Assembly: GCF_000828475.1 (NCBI RefSeq)
Contig: NZ_AP014648.1
Coordinates: 2,801,400-2,865,399 of the forward strand
Origin: Methyloceanibacter caenitepidi
GTDB lineage: Bacteria > Pseudomonadota > Alphaproteobacteria > Rhizobiales > Methyloligellaceae
Length of the DNA stretch: 64,000 bases
Direction of reading: 5' to 3'
Made by a program: the position numbers and the translations under genes. Below, one piece after another: positions 19,034 to 28,061 of the stretch (position 1 is its first letter; each line of letters starts with the position of its first letter). Below the pieces are notes generated by a model. The model worked only from the letters and a program-made list of their open reading frames with translations. It searched no databases and was not told the origin of the DNA.

Positions 19034-19342
19034 TTAGCCGTCTCCAGAGTCCCCGTGCCCGCGGTCGGCATGGCCAAGATCGTGAGCGGGCGCGATGCGG
19101 TCCCGGACAAGCTGCTTGAGCTCGGTGATCTCGGGAAACCGGCCCTGCTCGCCCCGGGACCACACAAGGTCTCCGTCGACGCGCACCTCGAAAACGCCGC
19201 CCGTATCGTCGGGGATCAGCGTCAGCGAGCCCGCCTCTCCCGCGAAGGTCGAAAGAAGCTCCTGCCCCATCCAGGCGGCCCGAAGCATCCAGTTGCACAA
19301 GCGGCAATACGTGATAGCGATATGCGGTTTCGGCGTGGCCAT
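19034..19342 (-). CDS. SelT/SelW/SelH-like Rdx protein (Cys form)
   Basis: The 102-residue protein has the thioredoxin-like Rdx pattern: a first beta strand (HIAITY), then the redox motif CRLC at residues 13-16, and later VFEVRVDGDLVWSR with GRFPEITELKQLVRDRI. Selenoprotein W homologues have CxxU or CxxC; here both residues are Cys and no SECIS is implied. The role is probably cytosolic thiol redox chemistry, but no partner is known. The ATG at 19342 is preceded by GGAG at 8 bases and begins where the family begins; the frame's earlier ATG adds 29 unrelated residues. It is convergent with malQ. Confidence 0.85.
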   Translation of the reverse strand: MATPKPHIAITYCRLCNWMLRAAWMGQELLSTFAGEAGSLTLIPDDTGGVFEVRVDGDLVWSRGEQGRFPEITELKQLVRDRIAPAHDLGHADRGHGDSGDG

Positions 19343-19632
19343 TCCTTTGTCTCCGACTATTGTCTTCGAGTGGATGCGCAGAACCTCAAGAGACTGTAGA
19401 CTGGGCCGCGAGACCGATTCCAGCCTCATTCCTGGTCAACCATACCGGTGAATGGCCTACCGTTCTGAAGGCGAAGTCGTGGGAGTGTCACCTGCGCGCA
19501 ACAACACTGTTCCAAGAAACGCGTTTCGGACCGCAATAGCCTTGTTCATGCAGCAACTGTCTTGCGCCATCATCGACTGAGACTACCATCCTGACTTGCT
19601 TCGGACGTCAAAACTGCGGGAAAATCGACCAC

Positions 19633-20124
19633 ATGAAACCTCTGATTCGCAAAGCTGCCCCCGTTCTGCTCGCCACCGCGGCGCTTGCGGGCGTGTTCAT
19701 GTCCACCCCATCCGAGTTGGCCTCGGCCAGCGCGGTCGACGGACTGCTCGGTTCATGGCGTGGCGGCGGCACGGCCAGGTACACGTCCGGATCCGAACGC
19801 CTTAGCTGCAACGCCTACTACCGGGGTGGCGGATCCAGCCTCGGCCTCTCCGTGATCTGCAACTCACCGACATCCAAGGTCCACATCCGGAGCAACCTTC
19901 GCGTCAGCGGCAGCCACGTTTCCGGCAGTTGGGAAGAGCGCACCTATAACGCTGCAGGAAGCGCCTCCGGCTCGCTGACTCCGGGCCGGCTCAACATTCG
20001 GATTTCCGGCACGGTCAACGGCAGCATGACGGTCAACTTTACGCAGTCCCGGCAAAGCGTCTCGATCTCCACGACGGGCACATCGCTGCGGGGTGTTTCC
20101 ATGTCGCTGAACCGCAGCGGCTAA
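19633..20124 (+). CDS. Small exported hypothetical protein
   Basis: The function is unknown. Residues 1-34 are a typical signal peptide ending in ASA, so the mature protein of about 129 residues should be periplasmic. The rest is rich in Gly, Ser and Thr with alternating beta-strand patterns (LLGSWRGGGTARY, LSCNAYYRGGGSS, GSWEERTYN, LNIRISGTVNGSMTVNF), which suggests a small lipocalin-like or other all-beta fold. Two cysteines about 20 residues apart in the mature part could form a disulfide. I recall similar short proteins in Rhizobiales, without a function. It stands alone between divergent and downstream transcription units. Confidence 0.75.
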   Translation: MKPLIRKAAPVLLATAALAGVFMSTPSELASASAVDGLLGSWRGGGTARYTSGSERLSCNAYYRGGGSSLGLSVICNSPTSKVHIRSNLRVSGSHVSGSWEERTYNAAGSASGSLTPGRLNIRISGTVNGSMTVNFTQSRQSVSISTTGTSLRGVSMSLNRSG

Positions 20125-20169
20125 TTCACGGCCCCCGCCTTCCGAGTTTCCCTATAGTGTACGGCGTTC

Positions 20170-20192
20170 AGGGGCCCCATTTCGGGGCCTCT
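20170..20192 (+). terminator. GC-rich hairpin between exported protein and mlaE
   Basis: AGGGGCCCC and GGGGCCTCT form a 9-base-pair stem with one G-U pair around a 5-base ATTTC loop. It lies 45 bases after the stop of the exported protein and about 50 before mlaE. There is no U-tract, so it is a weak terminator candidate or an mRNA 3' end stabiliser. Confidence 0.35.
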
Positions 20193-20241
20193 CGGGCGAC
20201 AGGTTGGACGGCGCGAACCGGGGAACAAGGAGCAGACGGCC

Positions 20242-21390
20242 ATGGGCGAGGCGTTACTGACCCAAAAGCTGGTAGGCGATCGGCTGGAGCTGACCGCGAG
20301 GGGCTCATGGACCGCCCCCTATGCGGGTGATCTCGAGACCGAGATCGATCGGCTCTCCGGGGGCGCAAACGGCACGGCGTCCGCCAAGACCACGGACGTA
20401 TCGATCGACATGGCCGGGGTCCGCGAACTCGATACGTTCGGCGCGTGGCTTCTCGAGCGACTGACCCGCCAATGGACGAACGCTGGACGCGACGCCAGGG
20501 TCGTCGGCCTGCCCTCACACGGCGCCGATCTCGTCGAGGAGATGCATGTGGTTAACCGCGAAGCGCCCGCGCCGCAGGAGCGCCTGAACCCCATCGTCTC
20601 GTTCTTCGCCGCCGTCGGACGTGGCACCGCGGGCTTTGCCGGTAGTTTCCATACCTTCGCGCAGATGCTCGGCGAGACCGGCATGGCAGCTGCTCGTGTT
20701 CTCGTCCGTCCAAGCGAGTACCGGCTGACGTCGACGGTTCACCAGTTCGACCGGGTCGCGCTGCAGGCCGTGCCCATCGTCGCGCTCATCACCTTCCTGA
20801 TCGGCGCCATTGTCGCTCAGCAGGGCATCTTCCACTTCCGCAAGTTCGGCGCCGAGCTCTACGCCGTCGACCTCGTGGGCATTCTCGTGCTGCGCGAGAT
20901 CGGCGTGCTGATCGTCGCCATCATGGTCGCAGGACGTTCAGGCAGCTCCTATACTGCGGAGCTCGGGTCGATGAAGATGCGCGAGGAACTCGACGCGCTG
21001 CGCACCATGGGCTTCGATCCCGTGGAGGTGCTCGTCCTGCCGCGCATCATCGTGCTCGTACTCGCGCTCCCGGCCTTGACATTCATCGGCTGCATGGCCG
21101 CGCTCTACGGCGGCGGTCTCGTCGCGTGGCTCTATGGCGGCATGAGCCTCGACATCTATATTGCGCGGTTGACCGACGCGATCTCGCTGACTCATTTCAA
21201 GGTCGGCATGATCAAAGCGCCGTTCATGGGCCTCGTAATCGGTCTCGTTGCCTGCGCCGAGGGCCTGCGGGTGAAGGGAAGCGCCGAGTCGCTCGGCATC
21301 CAAACGACGAAGTCCGTCGTGGAGTCGATCTTCCTGGTGATCGTGCTGGACGGCCTGTTCGCAATCTTCTTCGCCTCGATTGGGATGTGA
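20242..21390 (+). CDS. mlaE: Mla-type ABC transporter permease with STAS domain
   Basis: The 382-residue protein is the integral membrane part of an Mla-type phospholipid transporter in the inner membrane. Residues 1-100 form a STAS-like domain (TARGSWTAPYAGDLETEI, VSIDMAGVRELDTFGAWLLERL), a fusion common in alphaproteobacterial MlaE. The permease domain begins at about 165 with VALQAVPIVALITFLIGAIVAQQ, then GAELYAVDLVGILVLREIGVLIVAIMVAGRSGSSYTAELGSMKMREELDAL, the most conserved part of the family, and ends in hydrophobic segments. The ATG has AAGGAGC upstream. It precedes the ATPase by 7 bases. Confidence 0.94.
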   Translation: MGEALLTQKLVGDRLELTARGSWTAPYAGDLETEIDRLSGGANGTASAKTTDVSIDMAGVRELDTFGAWLLERLTRQWTNAGRDARVVGLPSHGADLVEEMHVVNREAPAPQERLNPIVSFFAAVGRGTAGFAGSFHTFAQMLGETGMAAARVLVRPSEYRLTSTVHQFDRVALQAVPIVALITFLIGAIVAQQGIFHFRKFGAELYAVDLVGILVLREIGVLIVAIMVAGRSGSSYTAELGSMKMREELDALRTMGFDPVEVLVLPRIIVLVLALPALTFIGCMAALYGGGLVAWLYGGMSLDIYIARLTDAISLTHFKVGMIKAPFMGLVIGLVACAEGLRVKGSAESLGIQTTKSVVESIFLVIVLDGLFAIFFASIGM

Positions 21391-21397
21391 TCCGCTT

Positions 21398-22177
21398 ATG
21401 AGTGAGAAAACGCCGGTCATCAAAGTGCGCGATCTCGTCGTGGGATTTGGCACCCAGACCGTCCTCAATCATCTGGACATGGACGTGCGTCCTTCAGAGA
21501 TCCTGGGCGTTGTCGGCGCTTCGGGCGCGGGCAAGTCGGTCCTATTGCGCACGATCATCGGACTGATCCCGAGACGCCACGGAACCATCGACGTCCTCGG
21601 CAAGGACCTCGACAAGATCGACGAGAGCGAACGGCGCGCGATGGAGCGCCGCTGGGGCGTGCTGTTCCAGCAAGGCGCGCTGTTCTCTTCGCTCACCGTG
21701 AAGCAGAACATTCAGTTCCCCATGCGGGAGAACCTCGAGATTTCGCAGCGCCTCATGGACGAGATGGCCTACGCCAAGCTGGAGATGGTCGGGCTGTCGC
21801 CGCGGGATGGGGACAAATATCCATCCGAGTTGTCGGGCGGCATGACAAAACGCGTGGCGCTCGCGCGCGCCCTGGCGCTCGACCCGGAGATTGTGTTTCT
21901 TGACGAACCCACGTCTGGGCTCGACCCGATTTCGGCCGGTGATTTCGACGAGTTGATCCGGACGCTGCAGCAGACCTTGGAGCTCACCGTGTTCATGGTG
22001 ACCCACGACCTCGAGAGCCTCTATACGGCGTGCGACAGGATCGCCGTCCTTGCAGACGGCAAGCTTGCCGCGGAAGGACCGATCTCCGCCATGCTGGAAT
22101 CCGATCACCCCTGGGTGAAGACCTATTTCCAAGGAAAGCGGGGCAGCAGCCTCGCCGACCGCGAACTGACACACTAA
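21398..22177 (+). CDS. mlaF: Mla-type ABC transporter ATP-binding protein
   Basis: The ATPase powers lipid movement by the MlaE permease. The 259-residue protein shows Walker A GASGAGKS, a Q-loop in LFQQGALFSSLTV, the signature LSGGMTKRVALARAL, Walker B IVFLDEPTSGLDP and the His switch MVTHDLES. The signature's M-T-K-R form is that of the MlaF group. The ATG at 21398 starts MSEKTPVIKVRDL; the frame's earlier codons lie inside mlaE. It ends 31 bases before the MCE gene. Confidence 0.94.
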   Translation: MSEKTPVIKVRDLVVGFGTQTVLNHLDMDVRPSEILGVVGASGAGKSVLLRTIIGLIPRRHGTIDVLGKDLDKIDESERRAMERRWGVLFQQGALFSSLTVKQNIQFPMRENLEISQRLMDEMAYAKLEMVGLSPRDGDKYPSELSGGMTKRVALARALALDPEIVFLDEPTSGLDPISAGDFDELIRTLQQTLELTVFMVTHDLESLYTACDRIAVLADGKLAAEGPISAMLESDHPWVKTYFQGKRGSSLADRELTH

Positions 22178-22208
22178 CCGCGTGACCGAACGAGAAGGAC
22201 GCTGATCG

Positions 22209-23477
22209 ATGGAAACCCGTGCCCGCTACGCCCTGATCGGATTTTTCATCCTCGCCGTGTTGGGCGCGGCCTTCGGCTTCGTATACTGGCTGGAAAACAA
22301 GGGTGGCTTCGGCGAGCGCGAAACCTATCGTATCCAATTCGAAAGCGCGGTCCCGGGCCTCTACATTGGCTCGGCGGTCCTCTTCAACGGCATCCGCGTC
22401 GGCGACGTGACGAGCGTCAGCCTCAACCCGGCCCAGCCGCAGCAAGTGCTGGCAACGATCTCGGTGATGAAGGATACGCCCATCCGCGAGGACACGGCGG
22501 TGAACGTGGAGCAGCAGGGGCTGACCGGCGGCGTGGCCGTGACCCTGACGGGCGGCACGTCCACCGAACCGCTGGCGCAAAACGAAGGCCTCGCGACACT
22601 GATCGCGCCCCCCGATGTTGGGCGCGACTGGACGCAAAGTGCGCGCGATGCGTTTCAGGAAGTCGAGCAAATCCTGGATGAGAACCGGGTTCCGGTCCAA
22701 GAGGCCATCAAGAACATCGAGGTCTTCACCGACGCCTTGGCCCGCAACTCCGATAAGGTCGACGGTATTCTCGCAGGCATCGAACGGATGACGGGCGGGG
22801 GCAAGGACGCCTCACTGCTCTATTCACTGAAGCCTGCAACCAATCTGCCGCCGGGGCCCGAGGCCCCGCCGAGCTGGAAGCTCACGATCCCTGAGCCGAC
22901 CACGCTGCTGGCCTACAACACCGACAAGATCATGACCCGACCCGCACCCGACGAGAGCCGGTCCTTGGAAGGACCGCGCTGGAACGACAGCCTCCCCATC
23001 CTGGTGCAGGCCAAGCTGATCGAGACCTTCGAGAACGCCGGCTACACGGACGACGTCACCCGCACTCTCGGTGACTTCCCCAACAGCGATCAGCTCTCGA
23101 TCGATATCCGGCGCTTCGACGTCTCCACCGGCGACGATCCGGAGGCCACCATCCTCATCCTGGCGAAACTTCAGGACCCTGCCGGGGGCGTCATCGGGTC
23201 CAAAAAGTTCGATGCGACGGCACCCGCCTCGGGGAACGAACCGCGCGATTATGTGGACGCGCTACGCACGGCCTTTGAGACGGTCGCACGCGATATTCTC
23301 GACTGGAGCACGGAGACACTGGCTTCAGCGCCGCCACCGCCTCCCGCGGCAGACGATGCAGGAGCGGCCGACATGGCGCCGGAAGACATGCCGCCGGAAG
23401 ACATGCCGCTTGAGGACGCGCCGGCCGATTTCGACGGCCTTCCGATGCCGCCAGAGCCGGATGAGGCGACGCAGTAG
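22209..23477 (+). CDS. mlaD: MCE-domain (MlaD-like) protein with apparent PqiC-like C-terminal domain
   Basis: Residues 8-30 are a transmembrane anchor and about 40-118 a single MCE domain (YRIQFESAVPGLYIGSAVLFNGIRVGDV, GLTGGVAVTLTGG), the periplasmic substrate ring of Mla-type transporters. After a helical linker, about 195-395 resembles the ABC-type auxiliary lipoprotein (PqiC/DUF330) domain: LAYNTDKIMTRP, RWNDSLPILVQAKLIETFENAG, DQLSIDIRRFDV, KKFDATAP, and a final AFETVARDILDW helix. The tail is rich in Pro, Glu, Asp and Met. I know the auxiliary domain mainly as a separate lipoprotein gene next to mlaD; here no such gene follows. MCE assignment is firm; the second domain is inferred from motif resemblance. 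Confidence 0.85.
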   Translation: METRARYALIGFFILAVLGAAFGFVYWLENKGGFGERETYRIQFESAVPGLYIGSAVLFNGIRVGDVTSVSLNPAQPQQVLATISVMKDTPIREDTAVNVEQQGLTGGVAVTLTGGTSTEPLAQNEGLATLIAPPDVGRDWTQSARDAFQEVEQILDENRVPVQEAIKNIEVFTDALARNSDKVDGILAGIERMTGGGKDASLLYSLKPATNLPPGPEAPPSWKLTIPEPTTLLAYNTDKIMTRPAPDESRSLEGPRWNDSLPILVQAKLIETFENAGYTDDVTRTLGDFPNSDQLSIDIRRFDVSTGDDPEATILILAKLQDPAGGVIGSKKFDATAPASGNEPRDYVDALRTAFETVARDILDWSTETLASAPPPPPAADDAGAADMAPEDMPPEDMPLEDAPADFDGLPMPPEPDEATQ

Positions 23478-23624
23478 AGGCAAGGGCTCCGTCAAATTGG
23501 GAGGCGCATGATCTGCGTCAACGCGCCCGAACGGCGATAGACTTGACTGTGCCCAGCCCGGCAGGCGTTCGGCGGCACGGGACGATCTTGACGGCATTGG
23601 CCTGCTGAACCACAGGCACGACTC

Positions 23625-26408
23625 TTGGCGGCACCGTTGGCACGACCTCTAGCAAAACGCGATGCACAAACATCGGCCGATGCGCCGCTTCCCTTTGCGC
23701 AAACGGCGGACGAGGTCATGGCCGCCCAGCAGGTCGCACTCGATAGCGGCCTGAGCGCAACCGAGGCCGCGTCGCGGCGCGAGCGCTATGGTCCGAACCG
23801 GCTCCCCGATGTCGAGCATCGTGGCGCCGTGATGCGCTTCCTGCTGCAGTTCCATAACCTTCTCATCTATGTGCTGATTGGCGCGGCGGTACTGGCCGCG
23901 GCGATTGGAAACGTGATCGATGCCGCCGTCATCGTCGCGGTGGTCGTCCTCAACGCGATCGTCGGTTTCATCCAGGAAGGACGCGCCGAACGGGCGCTCG
24001 AGGCCATCCGCGGGATGATCGACCCCCACGCTGCCGTCATTCGCGATGGGCGGCGCGTGGACGTGGCCGCCGACGACATCGTCCCAGGCGATCTGGTGCT
24101 CCTGGAGCCGGGGACGCGCGTACCGGCCGACCTGCGCCTGGTGAGAGCGCGCAATCTACGGATCGACGAGGCCGCGCTGACCGGCGAGTCGGTTCCCGTC
24201 GACAAGACCGTCCGGCCCGCCCCGCAGAACGCAGTCCTTGCCGAACGCACCTCCATGGTGTTCTCCGGCACGTTTGTCGCCAACGGCACGGCGACCGGCA
24301 TTGCCGTCGCCACCGGACCGCAGAGCGAGCTCGGGCACATCAGCGCGCTTGTCGGCACGGTTGAAAAGCTCACCACGCCGCTGATCAGGCGGATGGATCA
24401 GTTCGCCCGCCTGCTCACCTTCTTCATCCTTGCCGCCTGTGCCGCCGTATTCCTGTTCGCGGTCTATGTGCGTGCCTATGCCTGGCAAGAGGCCTTCATG
24501 GTCGTGATCGGGCTCGCTGTGTCGGCCATCCCCGAAGGCCTGCCGGCGGTGATGACGATCGCGCTTGCCGTCGGCGTCCAGCGCATGGCCGACCGGAACG
24601 CGATCATCCGCAGGCTGCCGGCGGTCGAGACGCTCGGCTCGGTGTCCGTCATCTGCTCGGACAAGACCGGCACGCTTACACGCAATGAGATGACGGTCCG
24701 GAGCGTTGTGACCCCCGAAGGCGTGCTTGACGTATCCGGCGTGGGATACAGTCCGCAAGGCGGCTTCACGGACAACGGGGCACCGGTCGAACCCGGCACC
24801 AGCAAGGTCCTGACCGAAGCGGCCCGCGCGGCCATCCTGTGCAACGACGCGGAGTTGCGGCACAGCGGCAATGACTGGTTGGCCCACGGTGATCCCATGG
24901 AGGGGGCCCTCGTGTGCTTCGGCATGAAAGCCGGGTTCGATCCCGAGCTCTTACGCAAACAACTGCCGCGAACCGACGAGATTCCCTTCGACACCGAGCA
25001 CCGCTTCATGGCGACGCTGCACCACGGCCACGAAGACGGGAGCGCTGTCGCCTATATCAAAGGCGCGCCCGAGCAGATCCTCAGCATGTGCGACCGGCAG
25101 CTCGGTCGGGACCAGGTCGAGCCGTTGGACGCCGACGACTGGCACGAGCAAACCGCCTTCACGGCGCGGCACGGCCAGCGCATGCTGGCCCTCGCTATGA
25201 AGCGCTTGCCCAAGGGCACGCAGGATCTCGCCGTCTCGGATGTCTCAGAAGGCGCGGTTCTCATCGGTCTCGTTGGTCTGATCGATCCGCCGCGCGAGGA
25301 GGTCCTCTCCGCCATTCAGGAATGCCGGTCGGCGGGTATCGACGTAAAAATGATCACGGGCGATCACGCGGCCACGGCGACCGCCATCGCCCGCGAACTG
25401 GCGCTGGCGCCCGAACCGCAGACCCTGACCGGAGACCAACTCGACGACATCGACGACACCGACCTGCCCGACGTCGTGCGCAAGATGACGGTCTTCGCGC
25501 GGACGACCCCGTCGCACAAGCTGCGCCTTGTACGCGCGTTGCAGGTCGATCAGGACGTTACCGCCATGACCGGCGACGGCGTCAACGACGCCCCTGCCCT
25601 CAAGCAGGCCGATGTCGGCGTGGCCATGGGCAGGAAGGGCACGGACGCCGCCAAGGAAGCGGCGGAGATCGTGCTCGCGGACGACAACTTCGCATCCATC
25701 GTCGCGGCGATACGCGAAGGCCGCACGGTCTACGACAACATCCGCAAGGTCATCGCCTGGACTCTGCCCACCAATGGCGGCGAAGGCGCCACGCTGATCG
25801 GGGCCATCGCCTTCGGGCTCACCCTGCCCATGACCGCGATCCAGATCTTGTGGATCAACATGGTCACCGCAGTGGCGCTCGGTCTCACCCTCGCCTTCGA
25901 ACCGACCGAACCGGGAACGATGACACGGCCGCCCCGCAAAGCGACCGAGTCTCTCCTTTCAGGTACGCTTTTGTGGCGTATCTGTTTCGTCTCGCTTCTG
26001 TTCGCAGCCGGTGCATTTGGGATCTTCTTTTACGCGATCGAACGCGGCCAAAGCGTCGACATGGCCCGCACCATGGTCGTCAACACGCTCGTCGTGATGG
26101 AGATCGCTTATCTGTTCAGCGTGCGCTTTGTGTATAGCGGCTCGCTCACATGGCGCGGCATGCTCGGCACGCCGGCCGTTCTGATCGGGGTGGGCACGAC
26201 AGTTCTCGCGCAGCTTGCCTTCACTTATTTGCCCCCACTGCAGTCCCTGTTCGCGACCGAGCCCGTTGCCTGGCAGGACGGGCTGCTGATCATCGGGATT
26301 GGGGCAGCGCTCCTGATCCTGGTTGAGCTGGAAAAGGCGATCTTTGGAGTCTTTGCGCGGCGCAGGACAGCGGCCCAGGAAACAGCAGCCGAAGAAACAG
26401 CGGCATAA
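23625..26408 (+). CDS. Cation-transporting P-type ATPase (P2-like)
   Basis: The 927-residue pump has the P-type order: N-terminal cation-ATPase domain ([19 protein letters not shown]), actuator TGES, M4 motif IPEGLPA, phosphorylation motif DKTGTLT with Asp346, KGAPEQIL in the nucleotide domain, [27 protein letters not shown] and C-terminal transmembrane segments. M4 PEGLPA is P2A/P2B-like, but M6 reads [11 protein letters not shown], with Ala749 where calcium pumps have the Asp of NLVTDG, so calcium specificity is doubtful; Na+, K+ or polyamine transport are alternatives. The TTG start at 23625 is uncertain. Two nested hairpin terminator arms follow the stop. Confidence 0.88.
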   Translation: MAAPLARPLAKRDAQTSADAPLPFAQTADEVMAAQQVALDSGLSATEAASRRERYGPNRLPDVEHRGAVMRFLLQFHNLLIYVLIGAAVLAAAIGNVIDAAVIVAVVVLNAIVGFIQEGRAERALEAIRGMIDPHAAVIRDGRRVDVAADDIVPGDLVLLEPGTRVPADLRLVRARNLRIDEAALTGESVPVDKTVRPAPQNAVLAERTSMVFSGTFVANGTATGIAVATGPQSELGHISALVGTVEKLTTPLIRRMDQFARLLTFFILAACAAVFLFAVYVRAYAWQEAFMVVIGLAVSAIPEGLPAVMTIALAVGVQRMADRNAIIRRLPAVETLGSVSVICSDKTGTLTRNEMTVRSVVTPEGVLDVSGVGYSPQGGFTDNGAPVEPGTSKVLTEAARAAILCNDAELRHSGNDWLAHGDPMEGALVCFGMKAGFDPELLRKQLPRTDEIPFDTEHRFMATLHHGHEDGSAVAYIKGAPEQILSMCDRQLGRDQVEPLDADDWHEQTAFTARHGQRMLALAMKRLPKGTQDLAVSDVSEGAVLIGLVGLIDPPREEVLSAIQECRSAGIDVKMITGDHAATATAIARELALAPEPQTLTGDQLDDIDDTDLPDVVRKMTVFARTTPSHKLRLVRALQVDQDVTAMTGDGVNDAPALKQADVGVAMGRKGTDAAKEAAEIVLADDNFASIVAAIREGRTVYDNIRKVIAWTLPTNGGEGATLIGAIAFGLTLPMTAIQILWINMVTAVALGLTLAFEPTEPGTMTRPPRKATESLLSGTLLWRICFVSLLFAAGAFGIFFYAIERGQSVDMARTMVVNTLVVMEIAYLFSVRFVYSGSLTWRGMLGTPAVLIGVGTTVLAQLAFTYLPPLQSLFATEPVAWQDGLLIIGIGAALLILVELEKAIFGVFARRRTAAQETAAEETAA

Positions 26409-26411
26409 GAA

Positions 26412-26438
26412 AAAGGCGGGAGACATGCTCCCGCCTTT
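26412..26438 (-). terminator. Intrinsic terminator of the aldolase gene
   Basis: AAAGGCGGGAG and CTCCCGCCTTT form a perfect 11-base-pair stem with a 5-base loop between the convergent P-type ATPase and aldolase genes. On the minus strand the stem is followed by a T-rich run (TTTTTCTTA), the form of a strong intrinsic terminator for the aldolase. In the plus direction the T-run is weaker, so it may act in both directions with lower efficiency for the ATPase. Confidence 0.85.
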
Positions 26439-26468
26439 CGCATTTTCAAATTGTACGAGGAACGGGTC

Positions 26469-27494
26469 TTAAGCGGCCTTCTTCTCGATCGCCTCGGTCC
26501 ACTCGCCGAGCGTCGCGAGACCGTTCATCTCCGCGCGATGCGAGAACGCCGCCTGTGCCGCCGGCACGTTGTCCTTCTTGCCCGACCAGGCGACCTGCGG
26601 CGCATGCTGCAGCGCGCGGCCGTAGGAGAAGGTCAGGTGCCAGGGGAACCCGCCGATGCGGTTCATGGCGTCGAGGCGCGCGGTGGCCTCCACGTCTTCC
26701 TGGCCGCCCGACAGAAAGGCGATGCCCGGCACGGCGGAGGGGACGCAGTCCTTCAAGACGCTGATGGTGCGTTCGGCGATTTCCGCGTCCGAGGCCTGCG
26801 TCGCGCACTTCTTACCCGGTACGATCATGTTGGGCTTCAGCACCATGCCTTCGAGCTGCACTTTCGCGTAGTACAACTCCATGAACACGGTCTTCAGCGT
26901 CCACATGGTCACGGCTTCGCAGCGTTCGATCGTATGGTCGCCGTCCATCAGAACTTCCGGCTCCACGATCGGCACAAGCTGCTGCTCCTGGCACAGCGCC
27001 GCATAACGGGCGAGTGCGTGGGCATTGGAGTTGATGGCGTCGTGGCTGGGAATGCCGTCGCCGATGTCGATCACGGCCCGCCATTTGCAGAACTTGGCCC
27101 CAAGCTCACGGTATTCGATCAGCCGGTCACGGAGGCCGTCGAGGCCCTCGGTGATGGTTTCGCCGGGGCAGAAGGCGAGCGGCTTGGCGCCCGCATCGAC
27201 CTTGATGCCGGGAATGGAGCCCGCGGCCTCGATGATCTTGACCAACGGCGTGCCGTCGGCCGCCTTCTGGCGGATGGTCTCGTCGTACAGAATGACGCCG
27301 GAAATCCGGTCCTTCATGGCCGGCTCGGTGCGGAACAGGAATTCGCGGTAGTCGCGCCGGTTTTCTTCCGTGGATTCAACGCCGATGGCGTCGAACCGCT
27401 TCTTGATTGTTCCGCTTGATTCGTCCGCCGCAAGAAGCCCCTTGCCCGGCTGGGTCATCGCGGTGGCGACTTTGTTCAATGCCGCGAGGTCCAT
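26469..27494 (-). CDS. fbaB: Fructose-bisphosphate aldolase, class I
   Basis: This cytosolic enzyme cleaves fructose-1,6-bisphosphate to dihydroxyacetone phosphate and glyceraldehyde-3-phosphate, or runs the reverse in gluconeogenesis. The 341-residue protein follows the eukaryote-like class I pattern: GKGLLAADESSGTI near the N-terminus, FRTEPAMKDRISGVILYDETI, KVDAG, KWRAVIDIG, VPIVEPEVL, and the Schiff-base lysine Lys220 in VLKPNMI, followed by FLSGGQ. The symbol is given by convention for class I enzymes; the sequence is closer to the metazoan-type branch (fda). It has its own terminator and a 160-base upstream gap for its promoter. Confidence 0.95.
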   Translation of the reverse strand: MDLAALNKVATAMTQPGKGLLAADESSGTIKKRFDAIGVESTEENRRDYREFLFRTEPAMKDRISGVILYDETIRQKAADGTPLVKIIEAAGSIPGIKVDAGAKPLAFCPGETITEGLDGLRDRLIEYRELGAKFCKWRAVIDIGDGIPSHDAINSNAHALARYAALCQEQQLVPIVEPEVLMDGDHTIERCEAVTMWTLKTVFMELYYAKVQLEGMVLKPNMIVPGKKCATQASDAEIAERTISVLKDCVPSAVPGIAFLSGGQEDVEATARLDAMNRIGGFPWHLTFSYGRALQHAPQVAWSGKKDNVPAAQAAFSHRAEMNGLATLGEWTEAIEKKAA

Positions 27495-27654
27495 GTCGTA
27501 TTCTCCCTATCACGCAAAAATTTCAGCCCACAATTACCGCTCATAAGCCATGGCAGCGCGCCGGTTACAAGGCACGATTTGGCCGTTGCAGGCAGGCGAA
27601 TTTCACCACGGAAATTTTTCCCAGGATCGGTGGCAACGCGCGATCTCGACGCGC

Positions 27655-28047
27655 TCAATGGCGGCGCACGAGCGCCACGACAAACAGCAGGCCAATCACG
27701 CCGTGGAGCGCACCACCTGCCCACAGGCCTTGACTGCCCGTCTGGAGCGCACCGAACAGCAGCACGGGCGCGGCAAGAATGTTGTAGATCGCAAGTGAAA
27801 TAGCCGCATACGAGCCGAGGCCGTAGGCCATGGCGTGATCGCCGGTCGCGATCGCCCAATTCCGTCCCAGAAGAGCTCCGACCCCAAGGCCGAACGTGGC
27901 AACGCCGAGCAATCGAATGAGCGACAGCGTGGCCAGATCGGCCTGAGGGCCACCGACGCCCGAGACCACTATGGCCGGCATCAATATCGCCGACACACCG
28001 AACAGGACCTCGACGCACCCCGAGATGAGAACGAGCAGCGGCACCAT
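27655..28047 (-). CDS. Small hypothetical membrane protein (four helices)
   Basis: The function is unknown. The 130-residue protein is almost entirely hydrophobic, with four predicted membrane helices (residues about 2-28, 42-62, 75-100 and 108-127) and very short loops. The C-terminus ends in RRH, probably cytoplasmic. The ATG at 28047 has AGGAG about 11 bases upstream and lies 14 bases after the stop of the exported HAD phosphatase, so it likely belongs to the sulfatase/HAD transcript. Its neighbours give no clear job. Confidence 0.7.
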   Translation of the reverse strand: MVPLLVLISGCVEVLFGVSAILMPAIVVSGVGGPQADLATLSLIRLLGVATFGLGVGALLGRNWAIATGDHAMAYGLGSYAAISLAIYNILAAPVLLFGALQTGSQGLWAGGALHGVIGLLFVVALVRRH

Positions 28048-28061
28048 GGCTGTTGGATCTC

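Noticed and set aside
19516..19527. Perfect 12-base palindrome GAAACGCGTTTC upstream of the exported protein
   Set aside because: Several perfect 12-base palindromes are expected by chance in 64 kb, and no second copy supports it as an operator.
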